Shown here: positions 17,619 through 27,555 of the stretch, piece after piece
Position numbering within the stretch: the first letter of the stretch is position 1
Layout of the letters: each line of letters begins with the position of its first letter
Assembly: GCA_905221605.1 (NCBI GenBank)
Contig: CAJNDS010000324.1
Coordinates: 570,640 to 634,639 of the forward strand
Direction: 5' to 3'
Source: Symbiodinium natans
Lineage: Eukaryota > Sar > Dinophyceae > Suessiales > Symbiodiniaceae
DNA: 64,000 nucleotides
Notes under the pieces: model-generated
Told to the model about the DNA's origin: nothing
Seen by the model: the letters and a program-made list of their open reading frames with translations, nothing else
Databases searched by the model: none
Program-made: the position numbers and the translations under genes

Positions 17619-18212
17619 TTGGACTTACAGTTCTTGTTGCAAAAAGATGTGTGGCAACATGTTCATGGCAAAGGGGTGCGATTGAAATGCTTGAACAGAT
17701 GTGAGAGCTGCAGTGCCTGCGATGGCACTGGCAGAGGACTGGAAGCCGCGCGTTCTGCCCCAACAACGGTTGGCAATCGCACGCAGCCAAAGTTCACTCG
17801 ATGCAAAATATCGCTGGAGCCACAAATGCAGCTCCCTTTTGACATATGCTGCCCGCCGAGCAGCTTTCACACACGGCGTAATTCAACTGCGCATGTTGCC
17901 ACGGCAGAACCCGGTTCCAAGATTGCCACTTATATAGGCTTGCGCCACAAATGCCGCGTTTCCTTCCAGCTCCTTGCCTTGTCAATGTTTCTCATTGGGA
18001 CGGAATCGGACGGAAATTCCTGAAGTCTTTCTTTGAGGGTGCAAGATGCCTATCCCTTGCGAGCAGCTTGCCAGCTTTTTTGGCTATGGACGGCCTTCCA
18101 GGAGCCGCTCCGAAAACCCTTGCCAGAGAAATGAGAGATGCCGTCAAGTCGCAGTCGATGACTGCTGAGCAGCTGGAAGGATGTGTGGCCCGGCCAGGTA
18201 CCCAAAGATGCA
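17619..18212 (+). CDS. Candidate coding region, product unknown
   Basis: Repeat-free with long open frames on both strands: a plus frame 17619-18023 containing RCESCSACDGTGRG, and a plus frame 17951-18271 containing KTLAREMRDAVKSQSMTAEQ. The single CxxCxxCxGxG-like cluster hints at a DnaJ-type zinc knuckle but stands alone. The second frame ends near CGGCCAG|GTACCC, a possible donor. Confidence 0.3.
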
Positions 18213-18380
18213 CATCCCTCCAAGACGCACCTAAGCCAAACGCCGCACTCCAAAAAACACCTCTAAGCTAAATACCACTCTCCAAGACGCACCTCCAAAC
18301 CAAGCACCTGCCAAGACACGCCTCCAAGCCAACACTGCTTCGACAAAAACACAAAGACCCACCTCTAAGCCAAACAGCCC
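18213..18380. repeat. ~32-bp minisatellite, right copy
   Basis: Same unit family as 14894-15050, direct orientation (AAGACGCACCT.. AAGCCAAAC..). Bounds the RAD54-containing block on its right. Confidence 0.8.
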
Positions 18381-18479
18381 CCCTCCCGCACGCGCTCCTC
18401 GGGGTGTCTTGGAAATTCAGGGTTTAGGGTTTTCGGGCTCAGGGTTTTAGGATTAATTTACGGTGGATCTTAAGTTGGG

Positions 18480-18990
18480 TGGCAAGCAGCGGTGCCACCA
18501 AGAGCAAGCAAAAATGACCACCAAAAAGTTGAAGGCCAGACAAAGCAATCCCTGAGAAGTGTCAAGGCTTCAACTGAAATGCAGTTTCAATCAGTGGCAG
18601 AACCGTGTTGGGCATCGTCCACCGTCGGCTGATTGCATTTTTGCGCTGACTCCATGTCGTACCGTCGTATCTTGTATGTAAGTGTTCATCCAAATACAGC
18701 GAGTCAGCTAGTGGCCGAACAGCGCTGCGAGAAACTTCACAGATCAGAGAGCGCTGTTTACTCTCAGCTTCTATGTCTAGCTTTGCAAACATTAGGGCTT
18801 GGGTCCTGTGGTTTGGTGTTCCAGGCAGAGGTCCAACGAGGCCTTCATCACTGGGGGTTGGAATGTCCCAGCCTCTGGGACGCTGCAAGCTGAGAATCTG
18901 GGCCCGGACCCGAAACATATGACCAAAAGCAGGAAGGCGCCACCCAGCCTACAAGGACGGCGCAAAGGTTTGAAGTGTCACAGCGCTTGA
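18480..18990. CDS. Possible coding region, strand unsettled
   Basis: Repeat-free. A minus frame of 118 codons (18918-18562, containing KLDIEAESKQRSLICEVSRS) and plus frames of 86 and 63 codons overlap. The minus frame has the better composition. No family recognised. Confidence 0.3.
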
Positions 18991-19019
18991 ACGTGATTTT
19001 TCAACCTGAAAGCCCTTGA

Positions 19020-19260
19020 GCTCCGAACCCATGAAGCTCCCCGCCCCCGTTTACACCCTTCAAGCAACTGAAACCCTTAAGCCCCGAACCCTCAAAACCT
19101 GTTTGAAGCCCTTGAACCCCTTAGCCCCGAACCCTTGAGAGGCCCTTAACCCTAAACGCCCCTTCTAAAGCCGCACTCCTACACCCTAAACCCTAAACCC
19201 TAACTAAACCCTAAACCCCTAACCCCTCAACCCTAAAACCCTAAACCCTAAACCCTAAAC
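19020..19260 (-). repeat. C-strand telomeric block, degenerate to perfect
   Basis: AAGCCC/CCTTGAA variants turning into CCCTAAA near 19182-19258. Confidence 0.8.
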
Positions 19261-19267
19261 TTCGACA

Positions 19268-19353
19268 GTGCCACCGCAGGCCTCTCTCACAAGGCCAGAG
19301 CAGCACCAGGCGCTGTGGCCATGGGAGCCTTTTGCTTCCGTGGCTCTCTGAGG
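19268..19353 (+). CDS. Candidate micro-exon
   Basis: Between a C-strand array (left) and G-strand arrays (right), the frame containing TAGLSHKARAAPGAVAMGAF and CFRGSLR is open and ends CTGAGG|GTTTATC. Ala-rich, protein-like. Confidence 0.38.
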
Positions 19354-19394
19354 GTTTATCGGGCTGAGGGCTGAGGGTTGATGGTTCGCGTTTG

Positions 19395-19495
19395 GGGTTT
19401 AGGGTTTAGGGTTTAGGGTTTAGGATTTAGGGTTTAGGGTTTAGGGTTTAGGGATAGGGTTTAGGGTTTAGGGATAGGGTTTAGGGTTTAGGGCT
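19395..19495 (+). repeat. Interstitial telomeric array, G-strand, with TAGGGA steps
   Basis: TTTAGGG with two GGATAGGG interruptions. Confidence 0.9.
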
Positions 19496-19499
19496 TTAA

Positions 19500-20005
19500 G
19501 CCTGTGACCGAGAGGTTCATGTAAGCCCTCTTAACACTCTGAAAAACCCATAAACCCTTGCCTAAGCCCTATAAGCCCTACAGTACACCTTACACCCTAT
19601 AAACCCCTAAGCACTATAAGACCCTAAACCCTAAACCGATACGCCAGAAACCCTTAAACCCCGACACCCCTAAGCCCTAAACCCTAAACCCTGGAAGCCC
19701 TAACCCCTAAACCCTACAAGCCCTAATCCCTATAAACCCAAACATCATCAACCCCCATAAGCCCAAAACCCTCTAAGCCCTCTAAGCTCTCCAAGCCCTA
19801 AATAAACCCTAAACCCTACAAGACCTAACCCTTTAAACCCTCTAAGCCCTAACCCCTAAACCCTACAAGCCCAAAACCCCATAAACACTCAACCCTATAA
19901 GCCCTAAACTCTAAACCCTGTAAGCCCTAAACCCTAAACCCTACAAGCCCCTAAACCCTACCAACCCCAAACCCCAGAACCCCTGAAACCCTATAGACCC
20001 TCAAG
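19500..20005 (-). repeat. C-strand telomere-variant block, ~500 bp
   Basis: CCCTAAA, CCCTATA, AAGCCCTA and CCCTACA variants. No gene seen inside. Confidence 0.75.
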
Positions 20006-20015
20006 TTCGGCACAG

Positions 20016-20090
20016 GCGTTGCCCCCGGCCGAGCGGCGCGAGCGCGCGGGGAAGTGGCGCTGGGGAGTCCCAGAGAGGGGTCGTGTGGAG
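20016..20090 (+). CDS. Candidate micro-exon, 25 codons, AG| and |GTTTAGGG edges
   Basis: TTCGGCACAG|GCGTTG..GTGTGGAG|GTTTAGGG encloses exactly 25 codons (ALPPAERRERAGKWRWGVPE then RGRVE). It is GC-rich against its surroundings, preceded by 500 bp of C-strand repeats and followed at once by G-strand repeats. A model case of the arrangement described in the findings. Confidence 0.5.
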
Positions 20091-20182
20091 GTTTAGGGTT
20101 TAGGGTCGGTTCCGGGTTTAGGGTTTAGGGTTTAGGGTTTGGGGTTTAGGGTTTAGGGTTTAGGGTTTAGGGTTTAGGGTCT
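20091..20182 (+). repeat. Interstitial telomeric array, G-strand
   Basis: Starts at the exon edge; about eleven units with one interruption. Confidence 0.95.
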
Positions 20183-20511
20183 GAGTTTGAAGAAGGACTT
20201 TAGGGTTTACAGGGGTTTCTAGGGTTTCTAGGGTCTGTAGGGTTTATAGGGTTTACGGGGTGTACAGGGTTTATAGGGTTTACAGGGTATACAGGGTATA
20301 CAGGATTTATCGGGTTTGTAGTGTTTGTAGGGTTTAGGGGTTGCAGTCCGGTTCAATGAACCCTCCATTTCCCTACTAGACAGTACAATGACAGGGTCGC
20401 GCCGGGCGTGATTGCACGTATGATGCAGGAAGAGAGCTCTGAAGACCGATGCAGATTTTGATGCTGAGGTAGGTAGTTACATCACCATGCCACCGGCCCA
20501 CCAATGCTCAG

Positions 20512-20622
20512 AAGGACGTGGAACGGGCGGCTGCGTTCTTTCTGAAGCAACTGCCGTCAGGAGGCTTCGAAGATGAAGCCTTGGCTCTCTGCATGGAAAG
20601 GCGGACCGAATTGCGACAAAGG
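20512..20622 (+). CDS. Candidate exon, 37 codons, GTAAGA donor
   Basis: ATGCTCAG| to CAAAGG|GTAAGAAAG. Exactly 37 codons: KDVERAAAFFLKQLPSGGFE then DEALALCMERRTELRQR. Acceptor, donor and phase are consistent with the exons at 20016 and 20730. Helical, protein-like, possibly a repeat-protein segment (DEAL.. pattern). Confidence 0.55.
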
Positions 20623-20729
20623 GTAAGAAAGTCGGTTCCCAGATGTTGCCAGCACACAGCGCTTCGTGACCTCGAAGGTTTTGTTGTCATAGGTCAGGGT
20701 ACAGCGTCTATCGGGATTTTGATTCACAG

Positions 20730-20826
20730 GGCACGCCTTGGACATGGCGTCCTACGGGGGTTTTGTGGGACACGATCACGGCGTCCCCTGAACCTTCGGG
20801 GAACCCGCGGCCTGCTGCTAAAACCT
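20730..20826 (+). CDS. Candidate exon
   Basis: TTGATTCACAG|GGC opens GTPWTWRPTGVLWDTITASP then EPSGNPRPAAKT, ending AAACCT|GTACTT before a CCCTAAA array. Likely the next exon after 20512-20622. Confidence 0.42.
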
Positions 20827-21019
20827 GTACTTCTCGGTTTAAACCCTAAACCCTAAACCCTAAACCGTAAACCCCGGCGAGCCTAGGGCTTGAATGAGGG
20901 GAGTTCGGGTTAGTGTTTCGGAGCTTTTTGTCTGGACGCCGAGGCTCTATAGACCCTAAGGTGCCCAAAACCGGAAACCTTAGCACCTAAAACCCTCATC
21001 CCGAAGACCCTAAGCCCTG

Positions 21020-21118
21020 GCAAAGCCTCAAATCTCTACTGCCCGTATCCGCGGAGTCGAGGCGAGTTCATCAACTGCATCGACAAAGTCGGCTGGGAGG
21101 CACCTTTTTGGATTTTCG
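21020..21118 (+). CDS. Candidate micro-exon
   Basis: Island between C-strand-like and G-strand repeats reading CPYPRSRGEFINCIDKVGWE then APFWIFG. No recognised family; splice edges uncertain. Confidence 0.3.
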
Positions 21119-21524
21119 GGGCCCTCGGATGTAAGGGCCTATAGGGACTAGGGATACGGTTTAAGGGTTTAAGGTTTAGGGTTTACGGTGTAGGGTTCAG
21201 GGTTCAGGGTTGAGGGTACGGGGTTAGGGTTTAAGAGTCTAGGGTTTAGGGTTTAATGGTTTCGGCTTTAATTTAGGGTTTGGGGTTCAGCATCCCAAGT
21301 GCAAGCACTCAGTAGTCAAGCAAGTTGTGGAGCATTGGAAAACGACCCACACTCCCAAAGCATCCCAGAATTTTAAGAAAGTATAAAGTCTCACAACATG
21401 AACAAAGTATGAAGTTCCACATTTTTCCCTCACATTACATGAAAATCCTCAGCCAGCTTGAACCCTACCTATCTCCAAACAGCCCAAAGCCCGGCAGGCC
21501 CTAAACTCTAAACCCTCACCCGAA

Positions 21525-21735
21525 CACTGGTGCCGATTGACCGCTTTTTGCCAAGCACCGTTGCCGATTGACCGCGCTTCTTGCCGAAATCAGTATTCCG
21601 CAAAAAGCAGGTCAATCGGCACTGTTGTTCGGCAAAAAGCGGTCAGTCGGCACCAGCGGCCCGATTGACCGCTTTTTGACGAACACTGGTGCCGACTGAC
21701 TGCTTTTTGCCGAACGACGGTGCTGATTGACCACA
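21525..21735. repeat. Direct and inverted minisatellite, ~35-45 bp units
   Basis: GGTGCCGATTGACCGCTTTT occurs in direct copies near 21530, 21558, 21662, 21690 and 21718 (variant), and in inverted copies (AAAAAGCGGTCAGTCGGCACC-like) near 21600 and 21632. Large fold-back potential. Confidence 0.85.
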
Positions 21736-22170
21736 AATGTGAATAGCATTTCATTGAAATATACATGTGAAAGAGAAGGGATTTGGGGCTAAGGGGCTTG
21801 GGGTCTAGGGGTGGAGGGAACGTGAGGGTCGAGATTTTTAATCCCTCCTGTGCTGGCACAAGAAACCTTGGCAAACATTTTCGGGGCCATTTAGGTAGAA
21901 TACACCCTCAAGCCTAGCTGTTTTTGGGGCAGTTTGTTTAAAGTGGATTATACTGGATGGACAACAACAATCTGGAGCCCGATAGGACCTGGCACGGTGG
22001 GATGCCCGTATTATGCCGTTTGATTCCGTGTCGGACAATCCAGAGGTTTAGGGATTATAAGGCTTACGACCCTGAGTCTGTTAAATCCCTTATGACTCTC
22101 CCACTCTGCCCAGTTCTTCTTCAGTCCCATCCCTCTCAACCTCTAAACGTGTGCCTGACATGAGAAGGCA
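21736..22170. CDS. Repeat-poor stretch, weak coding potential
   Basis: Only short overlapping frames on both strands (minus 22038-21838, plus 21957-22163). I cannot choose between them and see no family. Confidence 0.15.
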
Positions 22171-22778
22171 GCTCGCGCATATCGACACCGCTTCAGCAAC
22201 GTCGCTGGATGGACCGAGGCAGCATGCATGCCGATGCCACTAAACCCATGAAAAGCAGTGAATCCCAAACCCTCAACCCTCAGCCCTCGACCCCAAACCT
22301 TAACCCTAAACCCTGTACACCTTAAACCCTGAGCGCTAAGCATTCTCAGGTCCGAAACAGTTCCTAAGCCTAGACAGCCCTCAGCCCTATCACCCTCAAT
22401 GGCGCCGCCACCACCACACGCATGCTACTCGAAAAAATGACGACAGCGTGGCTACCTTCTCTAAGCTCCCCCTTACAAATTGCTTTTCAACATTGAACAG
22501 TATTTTTTCAAGTAACTTAAGGCCAAGGGGAGAATTAAACATAGTCTCTAAGCCCCTAGAGTCCTTTGAGCCCTAGACCTCTAAACCATAAACACCTCAA
22601 GGTTGGAGCCATGGACCCTTGGTATGTTCCCGTACCCTTGTTCATAGGGATCCGAAATATGGGCCCTTGTTTATTTAGTGTATAGAAGGGTTACATAACA
22701 AGGGACCCAAATTAGGGGCCCGTACCTGGAACCCTAAACCCTAAACCCTGAAATCCTTTGAGCCCCCACGCCCCTCAG

Positions 22779-22835
22779 GTGAAGTTCGTCGTTGCAGATT
22801 TCGACGCCCTGAGCCATGCGGACTTCATTGGCCAG
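22779..22835 (+). CDS. C2-domain exon (strand 6 to Ca-loop 3 region)
   Basis: CCCCTCAG| to GGCCAG|GTGGGGAG encloses exactly 19 codons, VKFVVADFDALSHADFIGQ. This is the C2-domain signature L-x-F-x-V-x-D-x-D..s-x-x-DFIG, with the Asp residues of the calcium-binding loop (D7, D9, D15). C2 domains bind membranes or protein partners, often calcium-dependently. The spacing resembles copine and synaptotagmin C2 domains. C-strand repeats lie upstream (22730-22760) and G-strand repeats downstream (from 22880). Confidence 0.62.
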
Positions 22836-23034
22836 GTGGGGAGCTGATGGAGGGTTTACGAAATTTGCGAATTGTAGGATTTAGGGTTTAGGGTTAGGCT
22901 CTAGGGGTAAGGGTTTAGGGTTTAGGGTAGTTTAGGGTTCAGGGTTTTGGGTTGATCGGCCAATGGAAAGTAGGAACCCCCACCCCGCAATTTAGTAGCC
23001 TTCACGGCTCTCCCAACCCAAACCCTACCGGTTC

Positions 23035-23200
23035 TTAGTCTGGCTGGTTCTTAGTGGGCTATGAGGGAATGACCTCATTCCCTGAGGGAACTAGGTACCT
23101 TATACCCCGTATGTATGTATATACATATACACACATACAATTTCAGGGATTATTTGGGGGGATATGAGGTACCTGCATCCTTCATTGCGTCCGAAGAACC
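23035..23200. mobile_element. Hairpin element with AT core, family E
   Basis: CTGGTTCTTAGT.. near 23035 pairs with GAAGAACCAGTAG near 23193. Inner GAGGTACC/GGTACC-type and GTATGTATGTATATAC core. Related to elements near 10620 and 11060. Non-coding. Confidence 0.6.
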
Positions 23201-23308
23201 AGTAGGTATCCCCCTAACACGCTATTCGGCACCATTGTAATCCCGTCCGCCCTAAGCCCTTTCCTGAGTCAGGGTTTAGGGTGTAGGGTTTGGGGTCTGG
23301 GGTCTGGG

Positions 23309-23425
23309 GTTTAGGGGTTTAGGGGTTTAGGGGTTTAGGGGTTTAGGGGTTTAGGGGTTTAGGGGTTTAGGGGTTTAGGGGTTTAGGGGTTTAGGGGTTT
23401 AGGGGTTTAGGGGTTTAGGGGTTTA
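23309..23425 (+). repeat. Octamer telomere-variant array (TTTAGGGG)n
   Basis: About 14 perfect copies of an 8-bp unit with one extra G, in contrast to the heptamer elsewhere. Confidence 0.95.
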
Positions 23426-23539
23426 CGGCTTCCACCCCACACCTTACGCTTTGAGGGAGTTGGGGCTCGGTGATCAGGCTCTACGCCCCAAACCTACATC
23501 CCAAACCCGAAGCCCTAGGGAGAAATTTAGGAGTTGCAG

Positions 23540-23592
23540 CTGAGAGGGCTTCCACCTCGGCCTTGAAGCTTATTCGGGCACGCGCAAAAAGG
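23540..23592 (+). CDS. Candidate micro-exon related to 10511-10550
   Basis: After GTTGCAG, reads ERASTSALKLIRARAK. Shares AERAST with the exon candidate at 10511. G-strand repeats on the right. Confidence 0.32.
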
Positions 23593-23874
23593 GATTTAAG
23601 GTTTATGAGGCTTAGGGTTTAGGGTTTAGGGCTTAGGAGGGTTCAGGCTTCAGGGTTTAGGGTTTTAGGGCTTAGGGTGTAGGGTTTAGGGTGCAGCGTC
23701 TGAAGTCAAAGAAAGCGTTCACTTGTCACTTTTCACTTTACTCAAGGCCCAGCAAGCGCCCTTAACCCTAAAGCCCGATGCCCGGAAACCCTAAAACCCT
23801 AAAACCTCAACTCTCAAGCCCGAGGCCCCGAAACCCGTAACCCCTAAAGCCCAAGTCCCAGCAGGCCCCAACTT

Positions 23875-24010
23875 GGCACAAGGCCCAGGAACAAGCTTGC
23901 ACAGCGCCCACGAATGATCACTAACGTGTTGCACAATGCCCACGAATGCTTGGCACAACGCCCACGATTTTTTGGCACAATGCCCACGAATGCTTGACAC
24001 AACGCCCATG
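23875..24010. repeat. ~27-bp tandem repeat
   Basis: Units GGCACAAYGCCCACGAATGC with variants (GCACAGCGCCCACGAATGAT, TTGCACAATGCCCACGAATG). The minus open frame across it is a repeat artefact. Confidence 0.85.
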
Positions 24011-24770
24011 AACAGGGTTGAGGGTTTAAATATGTGTGAAAGAGAGGTTAAGGGTTTCAGGATTTAGGGTTAAGAGAGAGCGCCATAAGAAAAGGGCCCC
24101 ATGTATGTAAGGGTTAAGAGAGAGAGACCGCAAAAAATGCCCAGAGCAGTAAAATTCTCCCCTTTGACCCTGCCCCCGTCAGACTGGCCAGTCTAGTTTT
24201 TAGGCTTCCGGGCTGGCAGGGCGGGGGATTTTGCTCATGTGGGGGCGGGTCTCTGAAGAGGTACCCTTTTTCGGGTCCTTTTCTCAGGGATTCTATTCTA
24301 TTTGGGGTATCAAAGGGCTACCCCTATATTGGGAAATGCCCATATTAGGTTTAGGGTTCATGGTTCAGGGAAAAAGGCTCTAATGCAGTTCCTTTTTTGG
24401 GTTAATGATGGAGGATTCTAGTATACTACCCTAAAAAGACACTACACAGGAGCCTTCATGGGCCTTCTGCATCCTGGACCCTAAATCCCAAAACCCAGCA
24501 AACAATACTTGGACCCTAAACCCTAAAACCTCAAACCCTCAACTACCCAAAGATCGACGTCTCAAGGACTTGGGTGACCTTGAACACCCCAAAAAAAACT
24601 CATCTTTGTGGCTCGAATCCTAAAACCTGCAAGACCCTGGGCCCCCTTGGCCTTTGCGCTCTCACCCTGCCAGCATCTGTTGCTCTGTAGGGGCTTTAGG
24701 GGCTCCAGGGGCTTTAGGGATTTAGGGCTTTAGTGGCTTTAGGGGTTTTAGGAGTTTAGAGTTTCCGAAG

Positions 24771-24874
24771 CCCCTTTAGAAGAACTGAACTCTTGGAAGG
24801 TGTCCATCCACCTGGACGAGACTTCACCACTGGCTGGCCAAGAGCAGATACTTCAACTGGTCGACAGGAAACAA
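24771..24874 (+). CDS. Candidate exon, ~34 codons
   Basis: Island flanked by G-strand-type repeats, reading APLEELNSWKVSIHLDETSP then LAGQEQILQLVDRK. Convincing composition; splice edges unclear. No family recognised. Confidence 0.4.
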
Positions 24875-24960
24875 CGATTTAGGGTTAGGGTGCAGGGCAT
24901 TTTGCAGGGTTATAAGGCCGGTTCAAGGGGGGGTAGGTACCTAGGGAACCTTAGGGAAGC

Positions 24961-25180
24961 TTGGTGAGCCGTAGGGAGTACCCTATACTCTTGCCTCGTG
25001 GCAGTCTCTTCGGCGTCGTTGATGTTTCTCCAGCATGGATAACCATGCTGAAATGTCAGAGCCGAGTAGAGCATCATGTTGATGCAGTATATTGCGCGGT
25101 GCCATGTTGTATTCTTCCTCTACAACAATGCACAATGCACAGTGAGGGTTCCAATGCGCAGAAGCACAGCAGTAACAATT
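24961..25180 (+). CDS. Candidate coding stretch
   Basis: Open frame with mixed composition (SLFGVVDVSPAWITMLKCQS and on) up to the TAA in the following CCCTAAA array. No recognised family. Confidence 0.28.
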
Positions 25181-25316
25181 ACTAAACCCTAAACCCTAAA
25201 CCCTAAACCCTAAACCCTAAACCCTAAACCCTAAACCCTAAACCCTAAACCCTAAACCTAAACCCTAAACCCTAAACCCTAAACCCTAAACCCTAAACCC
25301 AAACCCCAAAACCCTA
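25181..25316 (-). repeat. Interstitial telomeric array, ~18 CCCTAAA units
   Basis: Near-perfect C-strand array with one 6-mer slip (CCTAAA) near 25255. Confidence 0.95.
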
Positions 25317-25346
25317 AAGTATCAGGAAATGGAAAACATCGGTCAG

Positions 25347-25439
25347 AAACATCAATTGCAATCACGACGATGACCGGCAGGAGCGGCAACCCCGTCATCG
25401 GAAAGAACGGGCTGCCAGCGACGTTGCAGGGAGCCCCAG
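25347..25439 (+). CDS. Candidate exon with GTGGGT donor
   Basis: ATCGGTCAG| to GAGCCCCAG|GTGGGTGG, 93 nt. Reads TSIAITTMTGRSGNPVIGKN then GLPATLQGAP. C-strand array ends 30 bp upstream; G-strand array starts 15 bp downstream. Confidence 0.48.
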
Positions 25440-25453
25440 GTGGGTGGCACGAC

Positions 25454-25530
25454 TTAGGGTTTAGGGTTTAGGGTTTAGGGTTTAGGGTTTAGGGTTTAGG
25501 GTTTAGGGTTTAGGGTTTAGGGTTTAGGGC
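25454..25530 (+). repeat. Interstitial telomeric array, ~11 TTTAGGG units
   Basis: Perfect units just after the candidate exon. Confidence 0.95.
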
Positions 25531-25619
25531 AACCTCCGCCCCTCCAAATTCCAATTGTCATCATCATATCCCTGGCCCCTTTGTTCATGGGAACTGCTCT
25601 AGGTTCTGGACCCGATCAT

Positions 25620-25745
25620 GGACCCTGTTTGGGCACTTCTTACATATAAATGTTCATATTTATCTTTCTACCTTTCTTATATCTATCTATATATATATAC
25701 ACATATCTTTATGTGTATATATATATGTAGAAAGATCCCTATTCC
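25620..25745. repeat. AT-rich hairpin (TATC/TATA core)
   Basis: TATTTATCTTTCTAC near 25658 pairs with GTAGAAAGATCC near 25725, with a TATATATACACATA core. Non-coding. Confidence 0.5.
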
Positions 25746-26104
25746 AACAGGAGCCGCACAAGGAGTCACAAACTAGAGAACTTCCCGTACCTTTTGTTGA
25801 AGGCCATTCTGTTGCTAAGCCCTCAACCCTGGAATCCCAAAACATCGAACTCCCGAGCCTCCTTTAGTTCCTTGCAAATAGGGTTTAGGGTTTAGGGTTT
25901 GGGGTTTGGGGTTTGGGGTTTAGGGTTAGACAGCTTTGGTTGCAGAGGTACTGCAAGGTTTAGGGTGCCGGATTTAGGGTGTTTGGCAGGGTCCTTTAGG
26001 CCTTTAGGGTGTTTAGGGTGCCGGATGTAGGGTGTTTAGGGCATTTAGGGCAGTTTGGGCGTTTAGGGTGTGGAAGGTTTAGGGTTTTCTCTCGGACTGC
26101 CCAG

Positions 26105-26149
26105 GCTGCAGCGATTAACGACCGTGTTCTCTCTCAAGTTGTAGAGGGG
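26105..26149 (+). CDS. Candidate micro-exon, possible GC donor
   Basis: CTGCCCAG| then AAAINDRVLSQVVEG, followed by |GCATGAAT. GC donors are common in dinoflagellates. Helix-like 15-residue peptide. Confidence 0.38.
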
Positions 26150-26194
26150 GCATGAATGGAGAAGGAGGCCGCTTGAGGGCTTCCAAAATGACTT

Positions 26195-26310
26195 GTGATA
26201 ACCTACGTGTACCTCAGGACAATGTACATGGCCCTTATTGTATAGGCAGCACTTTAGGCCCCAAATGTTCCCAATTTAGGTACATGAACTCTTTGGGATA
26301 GGGATTAGAT
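26195..26310. mobile_element. Hairpin element, family B-like, decayed
   Basis: GTACATGGCCCTTATTG and AATTTAGGTACATGAACTC with inner AGCACTTTAGGCCCC. Matches the outer and inner motifs of family B loosely. Confidence 0.4.
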
Positions 26311-26464
26311 TATTTGTGGAGTCCTTTTATGGCAGGGTTTACAGTCTAGAGATGTATGCGAGTCTCAGTACACATAGTGGACCCCTAATATAGACCCTGG
26401 ATAGTAGGACTCCTGCCCTGAAACCCTATATAAACCCTAAACCCTAAACCCTAAGCTCTCACAG

Positions 26465-26555
26465 AGCTGTGCTAAGGACCTGCACAATTCAGTTTCACAC
26501 TCTACCAGAGGCGTGGGCCGAGAACGGGGTTGTGGTGCCAGCCTGGGCAGAGGGC
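26465..26555 (+). CDS. Candidate exon with GTAGGT donor
   Basis: CTCTCACAG| to GAGGGC|GTAGGTAG. Reads AVLRTCTIQFHTLPEAWAEN then GVVVPAWAEG. C-strand repeats lie left and G-strand repeats right. Confidence 0.48.
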
Positions 26556-27005
26556 GTAGGTAGGGTTTGGGTTTAGGGTTTAGGGTTCAGGGTTCAAGGT
26601 TTAGGGTTTGGGGTTTAGGGTAGGCTTTCAGGTTTCGGGCTGGAGGTTTGGCAGGGCCCCAGCCCTGCATATGTATATATATGTATATATTCCTTCACAA
26701 ATTGCCCCAGACATGATGATTGTACCCTACACCCCAAACACATTTAGACAAGGACCATTGTGCCTGAAGAGGTCTTTCGGTTGGCGTGCTACTGTCAAGT
26801 AGGTGTTGGAGGCTTTGGGGTGGTGGTTTGCCGTGGCAATGTCGGACGTTTTGCACCTAATCCCGAAACCCTAAACCCACCCTGAACCGTCAACCCGGAA
26901 TGATGGTAAGCCATCAGCCCCAGTACTCCAACGCTGAGTAGAGCTAGAGTTTAGGCTAGGCTTTAAAGCTTAGGGTTTTGGGTTTAGATCAGGGTTTCAG
27001 GTCTG

Positions 27006-27235
27006 ATGAAGGACTGCCTTACCTTAAAGAACCCAAGCCTTTGTTCTCTGCACTTATTCACATTTTGTCGTGGATGCCTTCGAAAACCTACAAAGCGAAG
27101 TAGGGCTTTGAGGCTCTTAAGATACCCGGGTGCCCCCCAATGCCCCTCGTTTGTTTCACCTACAGCGAGACCACATTGGCGTTTAGGGTTTATAGGGTAC
27201 AGGGTGGCTCAGTGTCCCTGCTTAGGGTTTGTGGT
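27006..27235 (+). CDS. Candidate coding stretch, low support
   Basis: 77-codon frame (for example LTLKNPSLCSLHLFTFCRGC) that ends in telomeric sequence. The central part 27010-27180 is repeat-free. No family recognised. Confidence 0.2.
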
Positions 27236-27252
27236 TTAGGGTTTACGACAAG

Positions 27253-27336
27253 CTGTCAGAGGACCAAATTCAGCCAAGCATCGCAACGCTTGGCGATTCA
27301 TGGCGTCTCCAGCTGAACACCTACGAGCACATCTTC
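27253..27336 (+). CDS. Candidate micro-exon, 28 codons
   Basis: After ACGACAAG, reads LSEDQIQPSIATLGDSWRLQ then LNTYEHIF and runs into CCCTAAACCC. The next island (27382-27430, IPCGDTVSAMYVVHLHPR in one frame) follows only ~45 nt later, so the intervening CCCTAAA run could be a very short intron. Confidence 0.42.
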
Positions 27337-27555
27337 CCTAAACCCTACCTAAACCCTAAACCCTGAACCCTGAGCATTCCGTGCGGCGATACTGTTTCCG
27401 CGATGTACGTGGTGCATCTGCATCCCCGATAACGTAGAGGGCAACCCATTCCGCTTGTCTTCGGCCACAAACCCCAAAGGATCCTAAGTACCTATATGGG
27501 GCACACTTACCCAAACCATAATTATAACAGTAATTCCAATTATACAGGTAGTTAG

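Noticed and set aside
17619-18023. DnaJ zinc-finger protein
   Set aside because: A single CxxCxxCxGxG-like cluster; the domain needs four such motifs.
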